Shown in pieces: positions 21,287 to 33,229 of a stretch of DNA of 64,000 nucleotides. This DNA is from Allodiplogaster sudhausi (Eukaryota; Nematoda; Chromadorea; Rhabditida; Diplogasteridae). The notes under the pieces are model-generated. The model was given only the letters and a program-made list of their open reading frames with translations, was not told where the DNA came from and did not search any database. Numbering within the stretch: the first letter of the stretch is position 1; each line of letters starts with the position of its first letter. The stretch is from assembly GCA_945643635.1 (NCBI GenBank), contig CALZFC010000072.1, forward strand, positions 1,102,501 to 1,166,500, in the 5' to 3' direction. A program made the position numbers and the translations under genes.

Positions 21287-24200
21287 ATGCAGATCTCTAA
21301 CCTTCTTCTTTTCTGCCTCCTCATCTCTTCACTCGTCTGCGCCCGGAAGAAGCCCAAGACGTATGGAGATCCCAATTCCCCCGAGAAGGCGGCTAATTCC
21401 TGGCAACTCGCCAACAATTCTTGGCTGGCTGCCAAGAATGCCCGATTCGCGCCTCTCAACGTGCTCCTCGTTGCGCCGTCGCTCATCAACGTCGCCGACA
21501 TTCCAAGGGAGATTCAGGTATCGTCGTATTTTCTTTCTTTTTAACTTTCAAGCATCCAATTCTGGAGAACATCTGCTGCACATAGAACTGCAGGTTGTAG
21601 CTTTTGTTTTCTGCTTTTTAAAGAGCAATTATTTCGCTCTTAAAATTAACAGAACAGAAAAATTAGAGTATGATAAGCACACTTGCACTCATCGTTCACT
21701 TCTCTTTAATGTCAACAGTTTATCTTTTTTTTCGCACACATGCAAGCTTTATCTCCATCGCTTTCTCTTATTCACTCACTCTCTCGGCCTCCTTATTTCT
21801 CTCCCTTCTTCTCTCCTTCACTCTCTCTCTCTCTCCCTCTTTCTCTCACACTCTTCTTCCAGAATGCCCTCTACGAGGCTGTCGGAATGCACCAGGCGGC
21901 AATCTCTGTATCGCTCGACGTTCCCCCAGTCATCCAGTCAAGGGACGCTGTCAAGTGCATCGAGCAGAAGAGCTCGGCCACGGCGACAGCAACGATGGTT
22001 GTGGCAGAGAGAGAGAGAGAGAAAGAGACAGAGAGAGACACAGAGAGTGAGAGAGAGACAGAGAGAGAGATATACGAGGTAGAGACAGAGACGTTTATAG
22101 AGAGATAACAGAAAGGGAATGAAGAAAGAAAGAAAAAAAGAATGAAGGAAAAAAGCGTGAGAGATTGAGAGAAGCACTAAATTCGATCGAACTGTTGCCA
22201 GGTGGCCAACAACGGTGCGATCGTGCAGCAGCATGAGCTGTCGTTGCTGCAGCCGATACCATTGGGAGCAACAACATTCGTTCTATTCATCGATGTCAGA
22301 TGGAGAGAGAGAGAGAGATAGGTAAAGATTGAGAGATGGAAAGCGAGTAACAGGGCGACAGAGTGCGAGAAAAGAAAGAGAAAGAGAGAGGAGAGTGAGT
22401 GAGAGAGAGAGAGAGAGACAGAGCGATCAAAGAGAGAGAGAGAGAGAGAGATCGAATTTACAGGCCGCCAATGACCGCTGCGATGGCGACTCCTCACTGA
22501 TGGCGAGTGCCAAGCCATGCTATGTTCGCGGGAATCAAAGGTCATAATGATTTTTTTTTACTTTTATTTTTTTTAAAGCTTATACAGCTGTCTATTAATA
22601 GTCTAGTAGATAGAAAAAAATATATAGAAAAAAAAATCAGAATAATGTTTTTTGTAAAAATAAAACAACTTTATTTTATGAACTCAGACCGCCTGCAGCA
22701 CGCATCACCGTCTGCACAAGTATCAAGAGGTGGAGGGTGAGTTATCTCGCTCTTTCATATTCTCGTTCCTGCGCTCTCTAGGACTTTAACTCTTGCCCTC
22801 TCTCTCTCTATCTCTCTTTCTCGATCTCTCTATCATGACGCTCTTTCTCTTTCTCTCTCCGTCTCTCTAGCTCTCTGTCTCTCTTTCTCACTCTAGCTCT
22901 CTCGCTGTTACATATGCACTTGCTCTCCATCTCTTCCAGGAGTACCTCGCAGGCCGCGGCGCCGTCGACCTCTTCCGCCATGAGATTCTGCATGGATTGG
23001 TACGAATTAGTTTTTCTTATTTTTATTTTTGCAATATTAAACAGTTCAAAACAGATTTTAAAAAAATCTTTTTTTTTTGTTGAGAGCTATTTTACTACAT
23101 ATCTAATTATCGTTTTAGGGATTCGGCACCGTGACAGCTGAGTCCTCTGCTTACCGTAAGACGCGTGCGCCTCCCACAGTAACCGGAGGCAAGTGGCGAT
23201 TCTGCAGTAACCAGACGCCGACGCAGTCGACGACTCGCCGATTCATGGACTATGCCTACGAAGCTACGGTTGGATTTTAATTAATTAAATTAAATTATTT
23301 TTTTCTAAGCGTCTAGCATTTAACTTTTGTTTATATAATTATTGGTTAATTATAAATATATATATATAAAGTAAATAGGTAGAAAGAAAATAGCTATCTA
23401 TGCAGGAGTACGCTCGGCAACACTTTGGCTGCTCCGCCCTTGAAGGCATCGAAGAGGACGACGAACAAAAGAAGCATATCAACGAGTACATCTTTGGAGT
23501 CAGCAAAAGATTGTTTAGTTTAGAAAAAAATTAGAAAAAGAAGTGGAGAAAAAGACAAAGTTTATTATTTTGCTTAAAAAGTGCCAGGAAATTTTCCGAG
23601 TCTCAAGCTTATGTCAAACATGACGAGCTCGGTGCCACGGTGGTTTTCGTGCTAGCCATAGTTACATATATGTATATATATATAGTATTTCATTTGTAGA
23701 ATCGATCAATCACTGACAGCTGTGCCAGATACTGTTATATGTACATATGTAGATAACTTAGTAAATAAATAATGAATAGATTATATAATATAAAAAAGCA
23801 CGATTGGTAAATAAGTTACCATCTTTTTTTTTACAGAATATTGCCACTGTTGAAAAAAATAATAAACTCGAAAATCACAATTTGGAGTGTCAATTTGATC
23901 TAAATTTTTTTATTAAAAAAATAAATAGAAAAAGTTCCTGTTTAAAACTGAATTAAAATGTGCAGCTTAAAATACAAAACTTTTTATTCTTGCTTGAAGA
24001 TGTTTTCCGGAAGTTTCCGAAACTCTAGCTTATTGTAAAGAAAAAAAAATTATTCAATCACTATCCCGGTGGTTTTCTACCAACCGGTGGTTATATAGGA
24101 AAGTGAATTCGCCAATACAAACGATGCAATGACAGACGCTCAAAGAATATTACTCAATATAGAAAATAAATAGAAAAGCAAAAGGACAAAATTATGTAAA

Positions 24201-24859
24201 TTATTTGAGGAGTGTAATCTGATTTTAATACTTTGCATTCTAGCATGTATTTTTTTTTCTACAAAATACTGCTACGATAGAAGAATACAGATAAGAAAAA
24301 GGGCTGCTGATTTTCTTCTCATAATCAGAACGAACTGATGACTCCCGTCCTCTCGAGCACTCGTAACTTCTTCTCCGAGGTCAGCGTGCGCATTCTGGAG
24401 GCGACCTACTTTGGCGCAAGGTCGCTTCTACCCCTACTATTGTTGTTCTCATAATTTACGGCCCCTCTTAAGATGATATTTATCTGTTGTGTAAGCATTT
24501 CGAAAAGAAAAAAAAACGCATATGGATCGATATAATTAAAATAAGAAGCAGTAATCCCTTTAAAAAACTCATAAAATATTATGTAAAAGGGTTTAAAAAT
24601 GTAAATGACGCTTGTAATTTTTTTTATTTTTAATTATTATATTCAGTCCGTGGTATTCGGTGAATCGCGTCGTGCTTCGCGAAGAAATAGAAGGCTACTG
24701 GTACGGCAGAGGATGGGGATGCGCATTCGCACGCGACAGCTGCTATGACTTTATGAGGGAGAGAATTAGGTTAGGAGAGAGAGAGAGAGAGAAAGTGGGA
24801 GAGAGAAGGAGAGAGAGGGAGAGAGAGGGAGAGAGAGGGAGAAGCGAGCGAGAGAGAGA

Positions 24860-24900
<41 letters not shown>

Positions 24901-25300
24901 GTAAGGAGAGAGAGAGCGAATGTGGCAGACAATAGGTACATAGAGGACTTATAAAGAGGGATTGAGCGAAATGGAAAGAAGGAAAAGAAGGTAAAGAAAG
25001 GGGAGACAGTTTCGAAGAAATAACTATAAATAAATAACCAAAAATCCTCCAATGTTCAGACTTGGCAAGTCAATCTTTCCCTTCTGCAGCGGCGAAGAGT
25101 ATGCGAGTGCACGAGAGGAGACGACGGTAAGGAGAAAAAGGGAAGGATAGAGATAGAGAGAGCGAGAGAGTGAGCGAGAGAGAGAGAGAGAGAGAAAGAG
25201 CGAGTAAGACAGAGAAAGAGAGAGTGAGAAAGAGAGCGAGTAAGACAGAGAAAAAGAGAGAGAGAGAGAGTGAGAGAGAGCGAGTAAGACAAAGACAGAG

Positions 25301-25332
<32 letters not shown>

Positions 25333-26337
25333 TGAGAGAGAGAGAGAAAGAGCGAGTAAGACAGAGAAAGAGAGAGTGAGAAAGAGAGCGAGTAAGACAG
25401 AGAAAAAGAGAGAGAGAGAGAGTGAGAGAGAGCGAGTAAGACAAAGACAGAGAAAAAAAGAGAGAGAGAGAGAGAGAGTGAGAGAGAGTGCGAGTAAGAC
25501 AGAGAAAGAGAGAGAGGGAGTAAGAGATAGGGAGAGAAGAAATAACCCCAAGTCAGGTGCTCGTCGGGAATGAGCACATGAGCTTCGCGTGTAATCGCTT
25601 CAATCTCCAAGCGGATTCGCTCGCCGACAACGGCGTCAAGGTCATCCTAGAATATTTCTGACCATCGCCGTTGTGTCTCTCTAAATTACACACGCCCTCT
25701 CGTCCCTTGTGTCTCAGGGAAAAGGCGCGAATTCAAATGCCAATTTTTGGCTCCTTTAGCCAGTCTCGCTCATGCGCGCCCTGCCCGGCCTCGGGCCCTT
25801 CTACGGCGACCAAGTCGGCTCGGACGAGCTCTATCGCTTCTGCCCGATTGTCTCGGTCACTCTCGGCGTTTTCTTTCTTTCAATTTATTGTGTTCTCGCA
25901 AAATGTTTCATCTTTCTTCTTTATATATTTTTTGAGTTCTATAATTATTTTTTTTCTATTAAATTTCTCGATTACAAATTCAAACAATTGCGCATTATTG
26001 TAGATTTTCGAAGAAAAAAAATAACATTTTTTTTCATCTCCAGAACATCTTCTCTCTTCGGCTTCCCGTTGGCGCGGCGCCTAGCGAAGTCCGAATTCCA
26101 CCGTTGGTTCTGGCTCCGCCGGCGGCGCCAGTTCAATTCTCTCCTCATCCACCGCCGCCGCGTCCTCACTGGGTTGCTCGCTTTCCGATCGAAACACCGT
26201 CGCCGGCGTGGAGCGCCGCTAACAACTATGATTACAACAACAATAATAACATTAAGAATGACGTCACCAATAATGACAACACTATTAATCAGGATTATGC
26301 TAATATCCCAAATGGCTACATTGCCTTGGCGAGATAG
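21287..26337 (+). CDS. Leishmanolysin-like (M8) zinc metallopeptidase, complete, 547 aa
   Basis: Secreted or surface endopeptidase of family M8. Fourteen exons: 21,287-21,517; 21,863-21,997; 22,202-22,294; 22,464-22,540; 22,688-22,736; 22,940-22,999; 23,119-23,268; 23,406-23,498; 24,329-24,420; 24,647-24,769; 25,060-25,126; 25,557-25,640; 25,760-25,855; 26,044-26,337. Phases agree at every junction (1,644 nt). Signal peptide MQISNLLLFCLLISSLVCA. The RP-x(6)-C motif ends the prodomain-like part. HEILHGLGFG (His209, Glu210, His213) is the HExxHxxG zinc motif; His289 in KKHINEY is a candidate third ligand, before NELMTP. Cys-rich PWYSVN and GWGCAFARDSC segments follow, then a CNRFNL, YGDQ and FCPI tail typical of M8. 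The C-terminus is Pro- then Asn-rich, with no obvious GPI signal. Most introns carry GA or CT tracts. A 3' copy lies at 59 kb and fragments at 26.8, 32.9 and 47 kb. Confidence 0.92.
23560..24110. repeat. Two copies of a dispersed roughly 150-200 bp repeat in an M8 intron
   Basis: Both copies contain ggaaattttccgagtct-like sequence and then a core near cggtggttttctaccaacc ending in ggttatata (cores near 23,640 and 24,068). Related copies lie at about 26,690, 32,580-32,690, 47,535-47,660 (inverted) and 60,305. All six lie in or next to M8 sequence. There is no open frame and I found no terminal inverted repeat. Confidence 0.75.
24770..25540. repeat. (GA)n tracts filling M8 introns 10 and 11
   Basis: GA sequence begins within 5 nt of the donor at 24,770 and again about 20 nt after the donor at 25,127. 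Blocks such as cgagtaagacagagaaagag recur several times within intron 11, so part of it expanded as a larger unit. The M8 exon at 25,060-25,126 lies between the two tracts. Confidence 0.92.
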
Positions 26338-26837
26338 CGAAGTTTGCCCACAAGATTCACTGGCAGATGCACCGGTTATAAGCTATTATGAATATTTCTC
26401 GAAGGAACCTGATCAATTCGTTTTCTGAAACCCCCGAAGATCTACTATATCTTTTTACTGTATTTGTGTACAATTTGCATATTGGTGCTTCGGCTTAAAT
26501 AGAATTACTTGCAAGGCTCCTGAAACACGCCTCGAAATCAATATAAGCTTCTCAAATAAATATATATTTCAGATTTGAAAACATCTTTTTGCCATACAAT
26601 GGAAAATGAAGACTAGATAAACTGTAGAGGAAGGCATGAAATGATTGAATAAATAGAAGAAAACCCGTTTAATTCCTAATGAAAATGAACACATCACTAC
26701 CATGATGGTTTTCTGGCTAACCATGATTATATAGAAAAATTATGTCACATGTGTATATAAATAATCCACAACGCCCATTATTTCCCAGTCTCTTTCAAAC
26801 TTGGCCGTAAACTATGAGAACAAGAATAGGGTTAAAA

Positions 26838-26935
26838 CCGACCTCGCGCCAAAGTAGGTCGCTTCCTGAATGCGAACGCTGACCTCGGAGAAGAAGTTTC
26901 AGGTGCAAGAGAGGACGGGAGTGCGTTCTGATTGG
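26838..26935 (-). pseudogene. Inverted copy of M8 exon 9
   Basis: The reverse complement matches M8 exon 9 (24,329-24,420) including the acceptor and GTCG donor context. It lacks a few bases over the NELM codons, so it no longer encodes the motif. It is isolated, with no neighbouring M8 exons in this orientation. Confidence 0.85.
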
Positions 26936-27174
26936 GAGAAGAAAATAAGCCAGGCCCATGTTCTCTCCATCGTAGCAACTAAGGATCTAAATTACTAATC
27001 TCTCCTGTATTTTTTTAAACATTTCTTTTTATCGTTTGAACATGAACATTCAACATCGCTTCAAGACGTTATCTTAAGAAGACTAACACGTGTACATGTG
27101 AGATAACGTTGAGGGCGTTTGGTGATCTCCCAGCACTTTTATTGTGTTAGTCATTTTAAGACGCCAGATGTCAG

Positions 27175-27176
<2 letters not shown>

Positions 27177-27223
<47 letters not shown>

Positions 27224-27436
27224 GAGCGAGAGAGAGAGAGAGAGAAAAAGGGAGAGAGAGAGAGCGAGAGAGAGATAGAGAGCGAGAGAGCGTATGCGAG
27301 AAACAGAGAGAGAGAGAGAGAGAGAGATAGCGAGAGAGAGAGAGGGAGAGAGAGAGAAAGAAGTAGAGAGAGAGAAAGAGAAAGAGAGAAAGCTTGAGAG
27401 AGCGAGCGCGAGAGAGAGAGGGAAAAAGAAAGAAAG

Positions 27437-27490
<54 letters not shown>
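27177..27490. repeat. (GA)n purine tract, about 310 bp
   Basis: Almost pure GA with GCGAGA interruptions, upstream of the PLA2-like gene. The 329-aa Ser/Leu frame over it on the minus strand is spurious. Confidence 0.95.
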
Positions 27491-27819
27491 CACATTGGCA
27501 GTCATCACAGTACAGCTGCGTCGAAAAATACTAATTGAAAGAAGAGAAAGCTCCAAGCGAAGTGTCAGCATTTGAAGATAAGCGATTGAACGGGGAAAAG
27601 GGGTGAGAGAGATAAGGAAGGAGAGAGAGAATGGTGAAGTCAAAGAGACCGAAATACAAGATGGAGGCAGAGAGAACACATGCAGAGAGAGAGATAGAGG
27701 AAAGAGAAGAAGGAAGAAGTATGGATGGCGAAAAAAGGCGTGTATGCGTGCATATTTCGCAATCGTATCAATGGAAACGCTTATATATAACTGGCCAAAA
27801 GTCGAGAGAAAGGGACCAG

Positions 27820-27934
27820 GAAGCAGAGAGGCAGAGAGAGAAAGCGGCAGAAAGAGAGAGGGAGAGAGAGAGCGACAAAGAGAGAGAGAGAGAGCGACAG
27901 AAAGAGAGCGACAGAGAGAGAGAGAAAGAGAGAA
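27820..27934 (+). promoter_or_regulatory. (GA)n tract abutting the PLA2 start codon
   Basis: A GAGAGA/GCGACAGA tract runs directly up to the ATG at 27,935 with no spacer, so it must form the 5' UTR or core promoter. There is no trans-splice acceptor between tract and ATG. A promoter role is inferred by analogy with GA-rich promoter elements elsewhere. Confidence 0.4.
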
Positions 27935-28738
27935 ATGGCATCCACTTGTCTTCTTCTTCTCTTCCTCACCGTCGCGAGCCTTCTCCTCTCGTCTTCGTCT
28001 GCTACATTTTCTTGCGGCGCCAATCGTTTCCAGAACTACATCACACAGCTCTTCATCACCCCCGACTGCCATTCGAGTCTCGCGGAATTTGACAGCTGCT
28101 GCAGGTAGACATTCTTTTTTTTTATTTTGAAAAAAAAAAAAATTTTTTCCCGCCGTCGTCGCTTCAAATTATTTGTCGACATCATCCGTGCTATTAATCT
28201 AGCCAAAACTGTTGCCAGTTTCACAAAAAGTTCATGAACATTTCAGCAAAAGTTGCTTTAGGTTCCGGAGTGAAAGTTGACACAAGTTTTCTCTCATTTT
28301 TTAACAAGCGAATTTCATGAACAGTTACTTTCATGTTTTCTTTCGTATGTATCTGCTATAAGTTGAATTGCCATTTTTCATTTTTGAGAACCATGAACAA
28401 CTTATTGATGCCCATTGGGCATCGACAGCCGAATCTCCCCTATGTTCGTCAGCAGCCGATGCTTTTATTCTCCCCCAATGATAGGCTTCTGCATCTTCGC
28501 TTCCGAATGAGACCTGCGCGAGTCTGAAAATTGGTACAAGAGCTTGCCACTGCTCTTAATCACTACAGTCTCGGCGACTGGGCCATCACGCCAACCAACC
28601 AGGCATGAGCAAGACATTTTTCTAGGGAATTCGCGAATCTGTTGGACAGAGGGAGAGAGAAAGAGAGCGAGAGAGAACGAGCGGAGAGAAAGTGGGAGAG
28701 AGAGAGAGAGAGAGAGAGAGGATAGAGATTGTGTGGAC

Positions 28739-28793
<55 letters not shown>

Positions 28794-31700
28794 TGAAGAT
28801 TAACACTCTACAAGGTTCTTCTCATGTTGCGGACACTCTTCACCAACTGTAATAGCCGACTTATTTGGATGCTGCCAGTCCACTGTAGCCAACATTCTCG
28901 ACCGTACACTAGAAGGAATGCAGACTCTTTGGGATGAACACGTCCGCTTCCCACTCACTAGTCACCGGTATTGTGCTGGCGCAGCATCGGCTTTCGCCAG
29001 GCGGTCTCGTTTTGGCAGTAAGTCATTAAAGAACAAGAAATTTGTTCAATTAACAAACATTAGATTAACAATCTAGTAATAACAACCAATGGATAACAAG
29101 ACAAGCTTTAGGCAAAAGACTATAGTACCCATCGAATAGTTCTACCGTACCACAGGAACCATGATAATGTCAGCAAATGCAAATATTACAGATGTGATCG
29201 GGTTGATGGATGGAACTCTCATTCCTATCATGGCCCCTCAGGAAAACCCGTGGCAGTACAGGACTCGAAAAGGCTGGACAGCGATCAATGTACTTCTAGT
29301 CTGCGATCCTGTTGGACGGATTATCTACTGCAATGCACGATTCCCTGGATCGTGTCATGACGCATACATCTACAGACAGTCTCTACTTGCTGACGCACAG
29401 TCACAAGGCTCCATCCCACCTGGCTACGTAATTTTGTGTGACTCGGGTTTCGCTTGTAATGACTTTGTGGTAACCCCATATAGAACCCCTCAAAAAAGCG
29501 TCAGCGGCTCGACGCGTAGCCTAGATCAGCTCACTTTACTGGTGAAAAAACAAGAATTGACTCAATACGCTGTGGGTGGTAGAAGTGCAGTTTTGCTTTT
29601 GATGTAACTCAAGATACGGTACATTTGGGCACCTGCCCATCGATTTCTTGCATAAAAGAATGACAAGAAGACAACTATTCTACGAAGATGAATAACACAC
29701 CTCAAGCATCTCGATTGTCTTCGTGCGCACAGCTCGTTCGGAAGAGGCAGCCTTGTTGGCGAGCGCGGCATCCGTATTCACCAGTTCGACGAACTCTTTA
29801 TCCTGAAAATTTTGCAACTTTTAGCAAACCTTTTCGACATTATATGCATAATAAAACCTTATTTTTAACCTAATTTTGGCGGGGAATATTTTCGTAAAAG
29901 AAAGCAAATGCATGGTGCATACCAGAAAGTTGGGGCGCCGCTCAGGTCGAGGAAACTCCTTGTTTCCTGGGTTGTTTGGTCGGGGCCGATCCTGGTTACA
30001 CTCCTAAACAAAATAAGGATGTTACCATTAACTTAGGTTTAGCCAATGCGCTAGATACTTGAACAACACTTTTTCCGCCTTAATACCTCAAATATTCCGC
30101 CGCCGCCCACCTGGCGCCGCTCGTACGGATTGCATAAGTTGAATCTTCGCCGCGGTTCCGCCCAGCTCGCGTCCCTGTCTCCAGTCACTTCGATATTCTA
30201 AATGAAAGTTTTTGTTAAACCGAAAAAGCATTGTGATGTTAATGCGTAAAAAACAATTTCTCAGCCTCAATACCTCAACTCCGGCGTCACCCACCTGGCG
30301 CCCTTCGCGCCGCGTGCTTGAAACGCGCCTGGATTCGCTCCTCTTGTCCACTTCAACCACTTTATCCTGAATGAAAGCCTTTTAAAAACCTATAAAGTAT
30401 TATGATATGAATTCATACCCAAAATACTTCGACACATGATAAATGGAAGCATTTCTAGAATTACATCCAAACAAAACATGTCACTGGCAGCATGGAATTT
30501 TAACTTTTAATTGGTAAGAATAATAAAACTAGAAAAAGCATGCACCTTCTTCCTGCTTTTCATAGGATTGGCGGCGTCATCACTGTTGTCCTCTTCAATG
30601 GGTAGTCGTTTCCGCGTTTCGTTCTTAAATTCGAACATAAACCACAAGCAAAATAGGCTATGCAGTAGAATGAGATAAAACTACGGAACAATCATCTTTG
30701 GAAATTGAAAATTGCAAGATCCCCAACCTGTGAATGGAGTGGGACTGCAGATTCGCCGCGGTCGCTAATCCCGCAGAATGCCGCGGTTCTCCTGTAGCGG
30801 CCAAGCATCTCCTTCTCCGCCGGAACGAAATCTTCGTATCTCTCGTTCAGGGAATCTTCCAGTTCCTGATCGATTCCTCCGCCCGTTTCATTCCGATAAC
30901 TGAACGATGCAACAATCACACGAGTATTTTTAAGAAACAAACAACCAATAATACCGGCTCTCGTCCGAAGAGTACTGCTTCATAGCTGCCAGAGAATCTC
31001 GCAGGATTCTCTGGCAGCGCTTCGCCGTTATCTCCTCGTTCTTCAAATGCAGCCAGACGCGCTTGACGACAGTATCCCATGCATTTTCACGGGATGCATT
31101 TGCGTTCGCCTTCCGTCCGCTGTTTCCCTCTATCAGGTATTCGCTAAAGTCTGCGATCTCTTTGAGAATCACTTGCTTCTCTCCAGCCGTAAGATGCTTA
31201 GGCATCCTGCCCTGTAATCACAAATAACAAGTAAAATGTGTACAATTTACATTGAGACACAGTGAATATCATGAAAATCGAATAGCTGTCGAGGATAAAC
31301 ATTTTCCACTGCCTTAAAACTAAATTTACTAGGCCGAGCTTGCTTTAAATTCCACTGGTTCTTTGTTGATATTCGTGTCACATTTAAAAGTGCATCATCT
31401 TTTGTCTCTGCCATGCAATAGTGTGTAAAAGTGAGAGACGAAAACAGTGTAAAAGAAAGTAAGCAGCCTTCTACACACTTCTGCCCTCTCACTTTTGCAC
31501 ACTATCTCGTTCCGCACGTCCAAACTTAAACGAACTTTCAACATTGATACGGTTTGTATCATGAACAAAGTTTGAAGGAAACTTTACGCATCTTTCCCAT
31601 TTTCCATACTAAAACGCCCAAAAGATGATTGAAGTTCTGATTTATGTTGACTCAGGTTTCAACAAAAGTTTGTTTAACTTTTCTTCCTAGATTAATAGCA

Positions 31701-32256
31701 CGGCATACCTATTATTGCGTATTATTACGTGTTGTACATATGTATATACATATATGTATATATATGACGGTGTCAACAAAAAAAACCGTTCGTTTTTGTT
31801 CTTTCGACCCGTGATTTAAATTTGGCCAAAATTAACACGTCATGTTTGACCAATTTTGTAGGTTCGTCCAAAATATATGTATGTATGTACATATGTCTAG
31901 AGATATATGTTATAAAGCGTTAACCCGTTAATATAAAGCGTTAATTGACCGATCGATTGCTTGATTGATTGATTGCTTGTTTAATTTTTTTTGATTGATT
32001 GATCGATTGATTGAATGACTGATTGATATATGATATAAATGCTCTCCCTGGCAGAGCGCACGACGCGTGCTACGACTACCAGGGCGGCCGCGATCACTGC
32101 GACAACAACTTCTGCTTCTGTCTACATGTTTCGACGCCTTCTGCTTTTGCCGCTGGCTCTCTCCTTTGCGAGACGGACTCGAAGGCCTTCTGCGAGGCCG
32201 TCCGCCGATTCGGACAGAAAGCGTACGAGAAGGCGGGGAAGAACAGGGAGCTGTAG
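27935..32256 (+). CDS. Secreted phospholipase A2-like protein, complete, 123 aa, two exons
   Basis: Exons 27,935-28,104 and 32,055-32,256 join in phase to 372 nt ending TAG. A hydrophobic signal peptide (MASTCLLLLFLTVASLLLSS) precedes a Cys-rich domain. The junction rebuilds the active-site signature DSCCRAHDACYDYQ, with His59-Asp60, followed by GRDHCDNNFCFCL. This matches small nematode secreted proteins annotated as phospholipase A2 (CC-x-x-HD-x-CY, then CD-x-x-FC-x-CL). PLA2 cleaves the sn-2 acyl chain of phospholipids using calcium and a His/Asp pair. The usual Gly-rich calcium loop is not evident, so activity is uncertain. The intron is nearly 4 kb because a Harbinger transposon lies in it; without the element and one target copy it would be about 430 bp. 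Confidence 0.85.
28393..29607 (+). pseudogene. Harbinger (HARBI1-like) DDE transposase, apparently broken
   Basis: Pieces in order: 28,393-28,527 (RLLHLRFRMRPARV, the N-terminal helical part, then an in-frame TGA followed by related helix KLVQELATALN); an exon ending 29,017 (TVIADLFGCCQSTVANIL, the helix-turn-helix-like segment); and 29,154-29,607. The last contains VIGLMDGTLIPIMAP, RKGWTAINVLLVCD, FPGSCHDAYIYR and ILCDSGF, the DDE_Tnp_4 core with the first two acidic residues. The reading frame then ends without the final catalytic segment. A GA tract (28,640-28,790) occupies the intron between the first two pieces. Normal HARBI1 proteins are about 350 aa. The in-frame stop and truncated C-terminus argue that it is inactive. 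Confidence 0.75.
29680..31205 (-). CDS. Harbinger accessory Myb/SANT-like DNA-binding protein
   Basis: About seven exons on the minus strand: near 31,205-30,957; 30,900-30,729; 30,625-30,546; 30,366-30,290; 30,198-30,110; 30,003-29,930; 29,800-29,680. It starts MPKHLTAGEKQVILKEI. The first exon reads as a three-helix Myb-like domain with W-D-T-V-V-K-R-V-W and C-Q-R-I-L-R-D. Basic and acidic linkers follow (KKKR-type stretches that could be nuclear signals), then a Glu/Ala-rich C-terminal helix. In Harbinger elements such a protein binds the transposon ends and brings the transposase to the nucleus. Several exon ends are approximate. Confidence 0.65.
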
Positions 32257-32889
32257 TTCGTTTTGGTCCTAAACGACTACAAGATATTTATTCAAGCTTA
32301 CTTAGAAGGAACGTTTATATAGTAACGGAAGAAGTAGTACTTTGCGGAGGATCTACTTGAGGGGAATAGTGTATTTCCTTGTATCCCAAGTCACGTCTTC
32401 AACTAATGTATACATATATGTATGTAACCCCACAACACAGGGGATAATCTGAATTATTTCTCTTATATTGAACATGCTCAATTAGTACATCTTGAGAAGA
32501 TCCTAGGAGTCAGTAATTTTTCTAGTTAAAAATTTTTTTTAAACCTGGTGTTGTCAAACTACTGAATAAAATTTTTACAGTTTTTATTCTTACTATAAAA
32601 TGTCTGGAAATTTTTGCGCCAGTCTCATCACTATCTGTTAAAATGATTGGATCACCGTCACGGTGGTTTTCTGCCTAAAAATGGTTATGTATAAAAGTGA
32701 TATGATAAGTCGAAGCGATTTCGTCGGTGAGTCGGATATTCTAACGATAAAAAGAATCAACTCATAGTATGTGCAAACGACATAAAGTAATATACTAAAA
32801 ATACATGGGAGATGAAATTGTTTTTAATATTGATACTGTAGATAAAAAAGGCTCGAAAAGGATATCGGCGCAATGAAGGCATGGCTTCT
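32257..32889. other. PLA2 3' flank with one copy of the M8-linked dispersed repeat
   Basis: No coding sequence was seen. The core near 32,660 (cacggtggttttctgccta) matches the copies found in and around M8 genes, and here it lies just before the M8 relic at 32,890. Confidence 0.6.
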
Positions 32890-33050
32890 TTCAGAACGAG
32901 TTGATAATTCCAAGCGAAGTGCGAATTCCGCCGTTGGTTTTGGAGCGGCGCCAGTTCAGTTCTGTCCTCCGCCGCGTCCTCGCTGGATTGCGCGCTTTCG
33001 GATTGAAGTGCCGTCGCCGTCGTGGAGCACTACGATTGCAATTACTAGAG
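32890..33050 (+). pseudogene. Relic of the last M8 exon, frameshifted
   Basis: It matches M8 exon 14. One frame reads SEVRIPPLVL; after a shift another reads AAPVQF...PRPRWIARF...PSPSW. A frameshift inside a conserved Pro-rich stretch, and loss of all other exons, mark it as a relic. It lies upstream of the first EGAS-like gene, just as M8 copy B lies upstream of the second. Confidence 0.82.
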
Positions 33051-33229
33051 GGAGGGGGGTCTAATAGAAAGCGGATGGTGTTCAAAATAAAGGAGTTGTA
33101 CTAAGAAAAGACAAGGAGGGGGCGCTACGCTAACGAATGGGAGCTGAGCAAATAAAACAGTAAGGAGGCGCAGTATTTTTTCATTACAAATATCTATGAA
33201 GAGTAAAATCTACCTCTCACTAACATGAT

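Larger units (their letters stand above)
28186..31703. mobile_element. PIF/Harbinger DNA transposon, 3,518 bp, full length
   Basis: The ends are a perfect 17-bp inverted repeat, ccgtgctattaatctag (28,186-28,202) with its inverse at 31,687-31,703. They are flanked by the direct repeat CAT (28,183-28,185 and 31,704-31,706), matching the 3-bp target duplication of this superfamily. Inside are a DDE transposase-like region (+) and a multi-exon Myb/SANT-like gene (-), arranged convergently. This two-gene layout defines autonomous PIF/Harbinger elements. Damage in the transposase suggests the copy is no longer active. Confidence 0.88.

Noticed and set aside
22688..22736. His-rich reading of the fifth M8 exon (CSTHHRLHKYQEVE).
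   Set aside because: Phase from both neighbouring exons selects the other frame, which gives the RP-x-x-x-x-I-x-x-C motif expected in M8 peptidases.
27083..28072. A 329-aa Ser/Leu-rich open frame (-) and similar frames over all GA/CT tracts.
   Set aside because: They are translations of dinucleotide repeats, open on several frames at once, with no start, domain or splice support.
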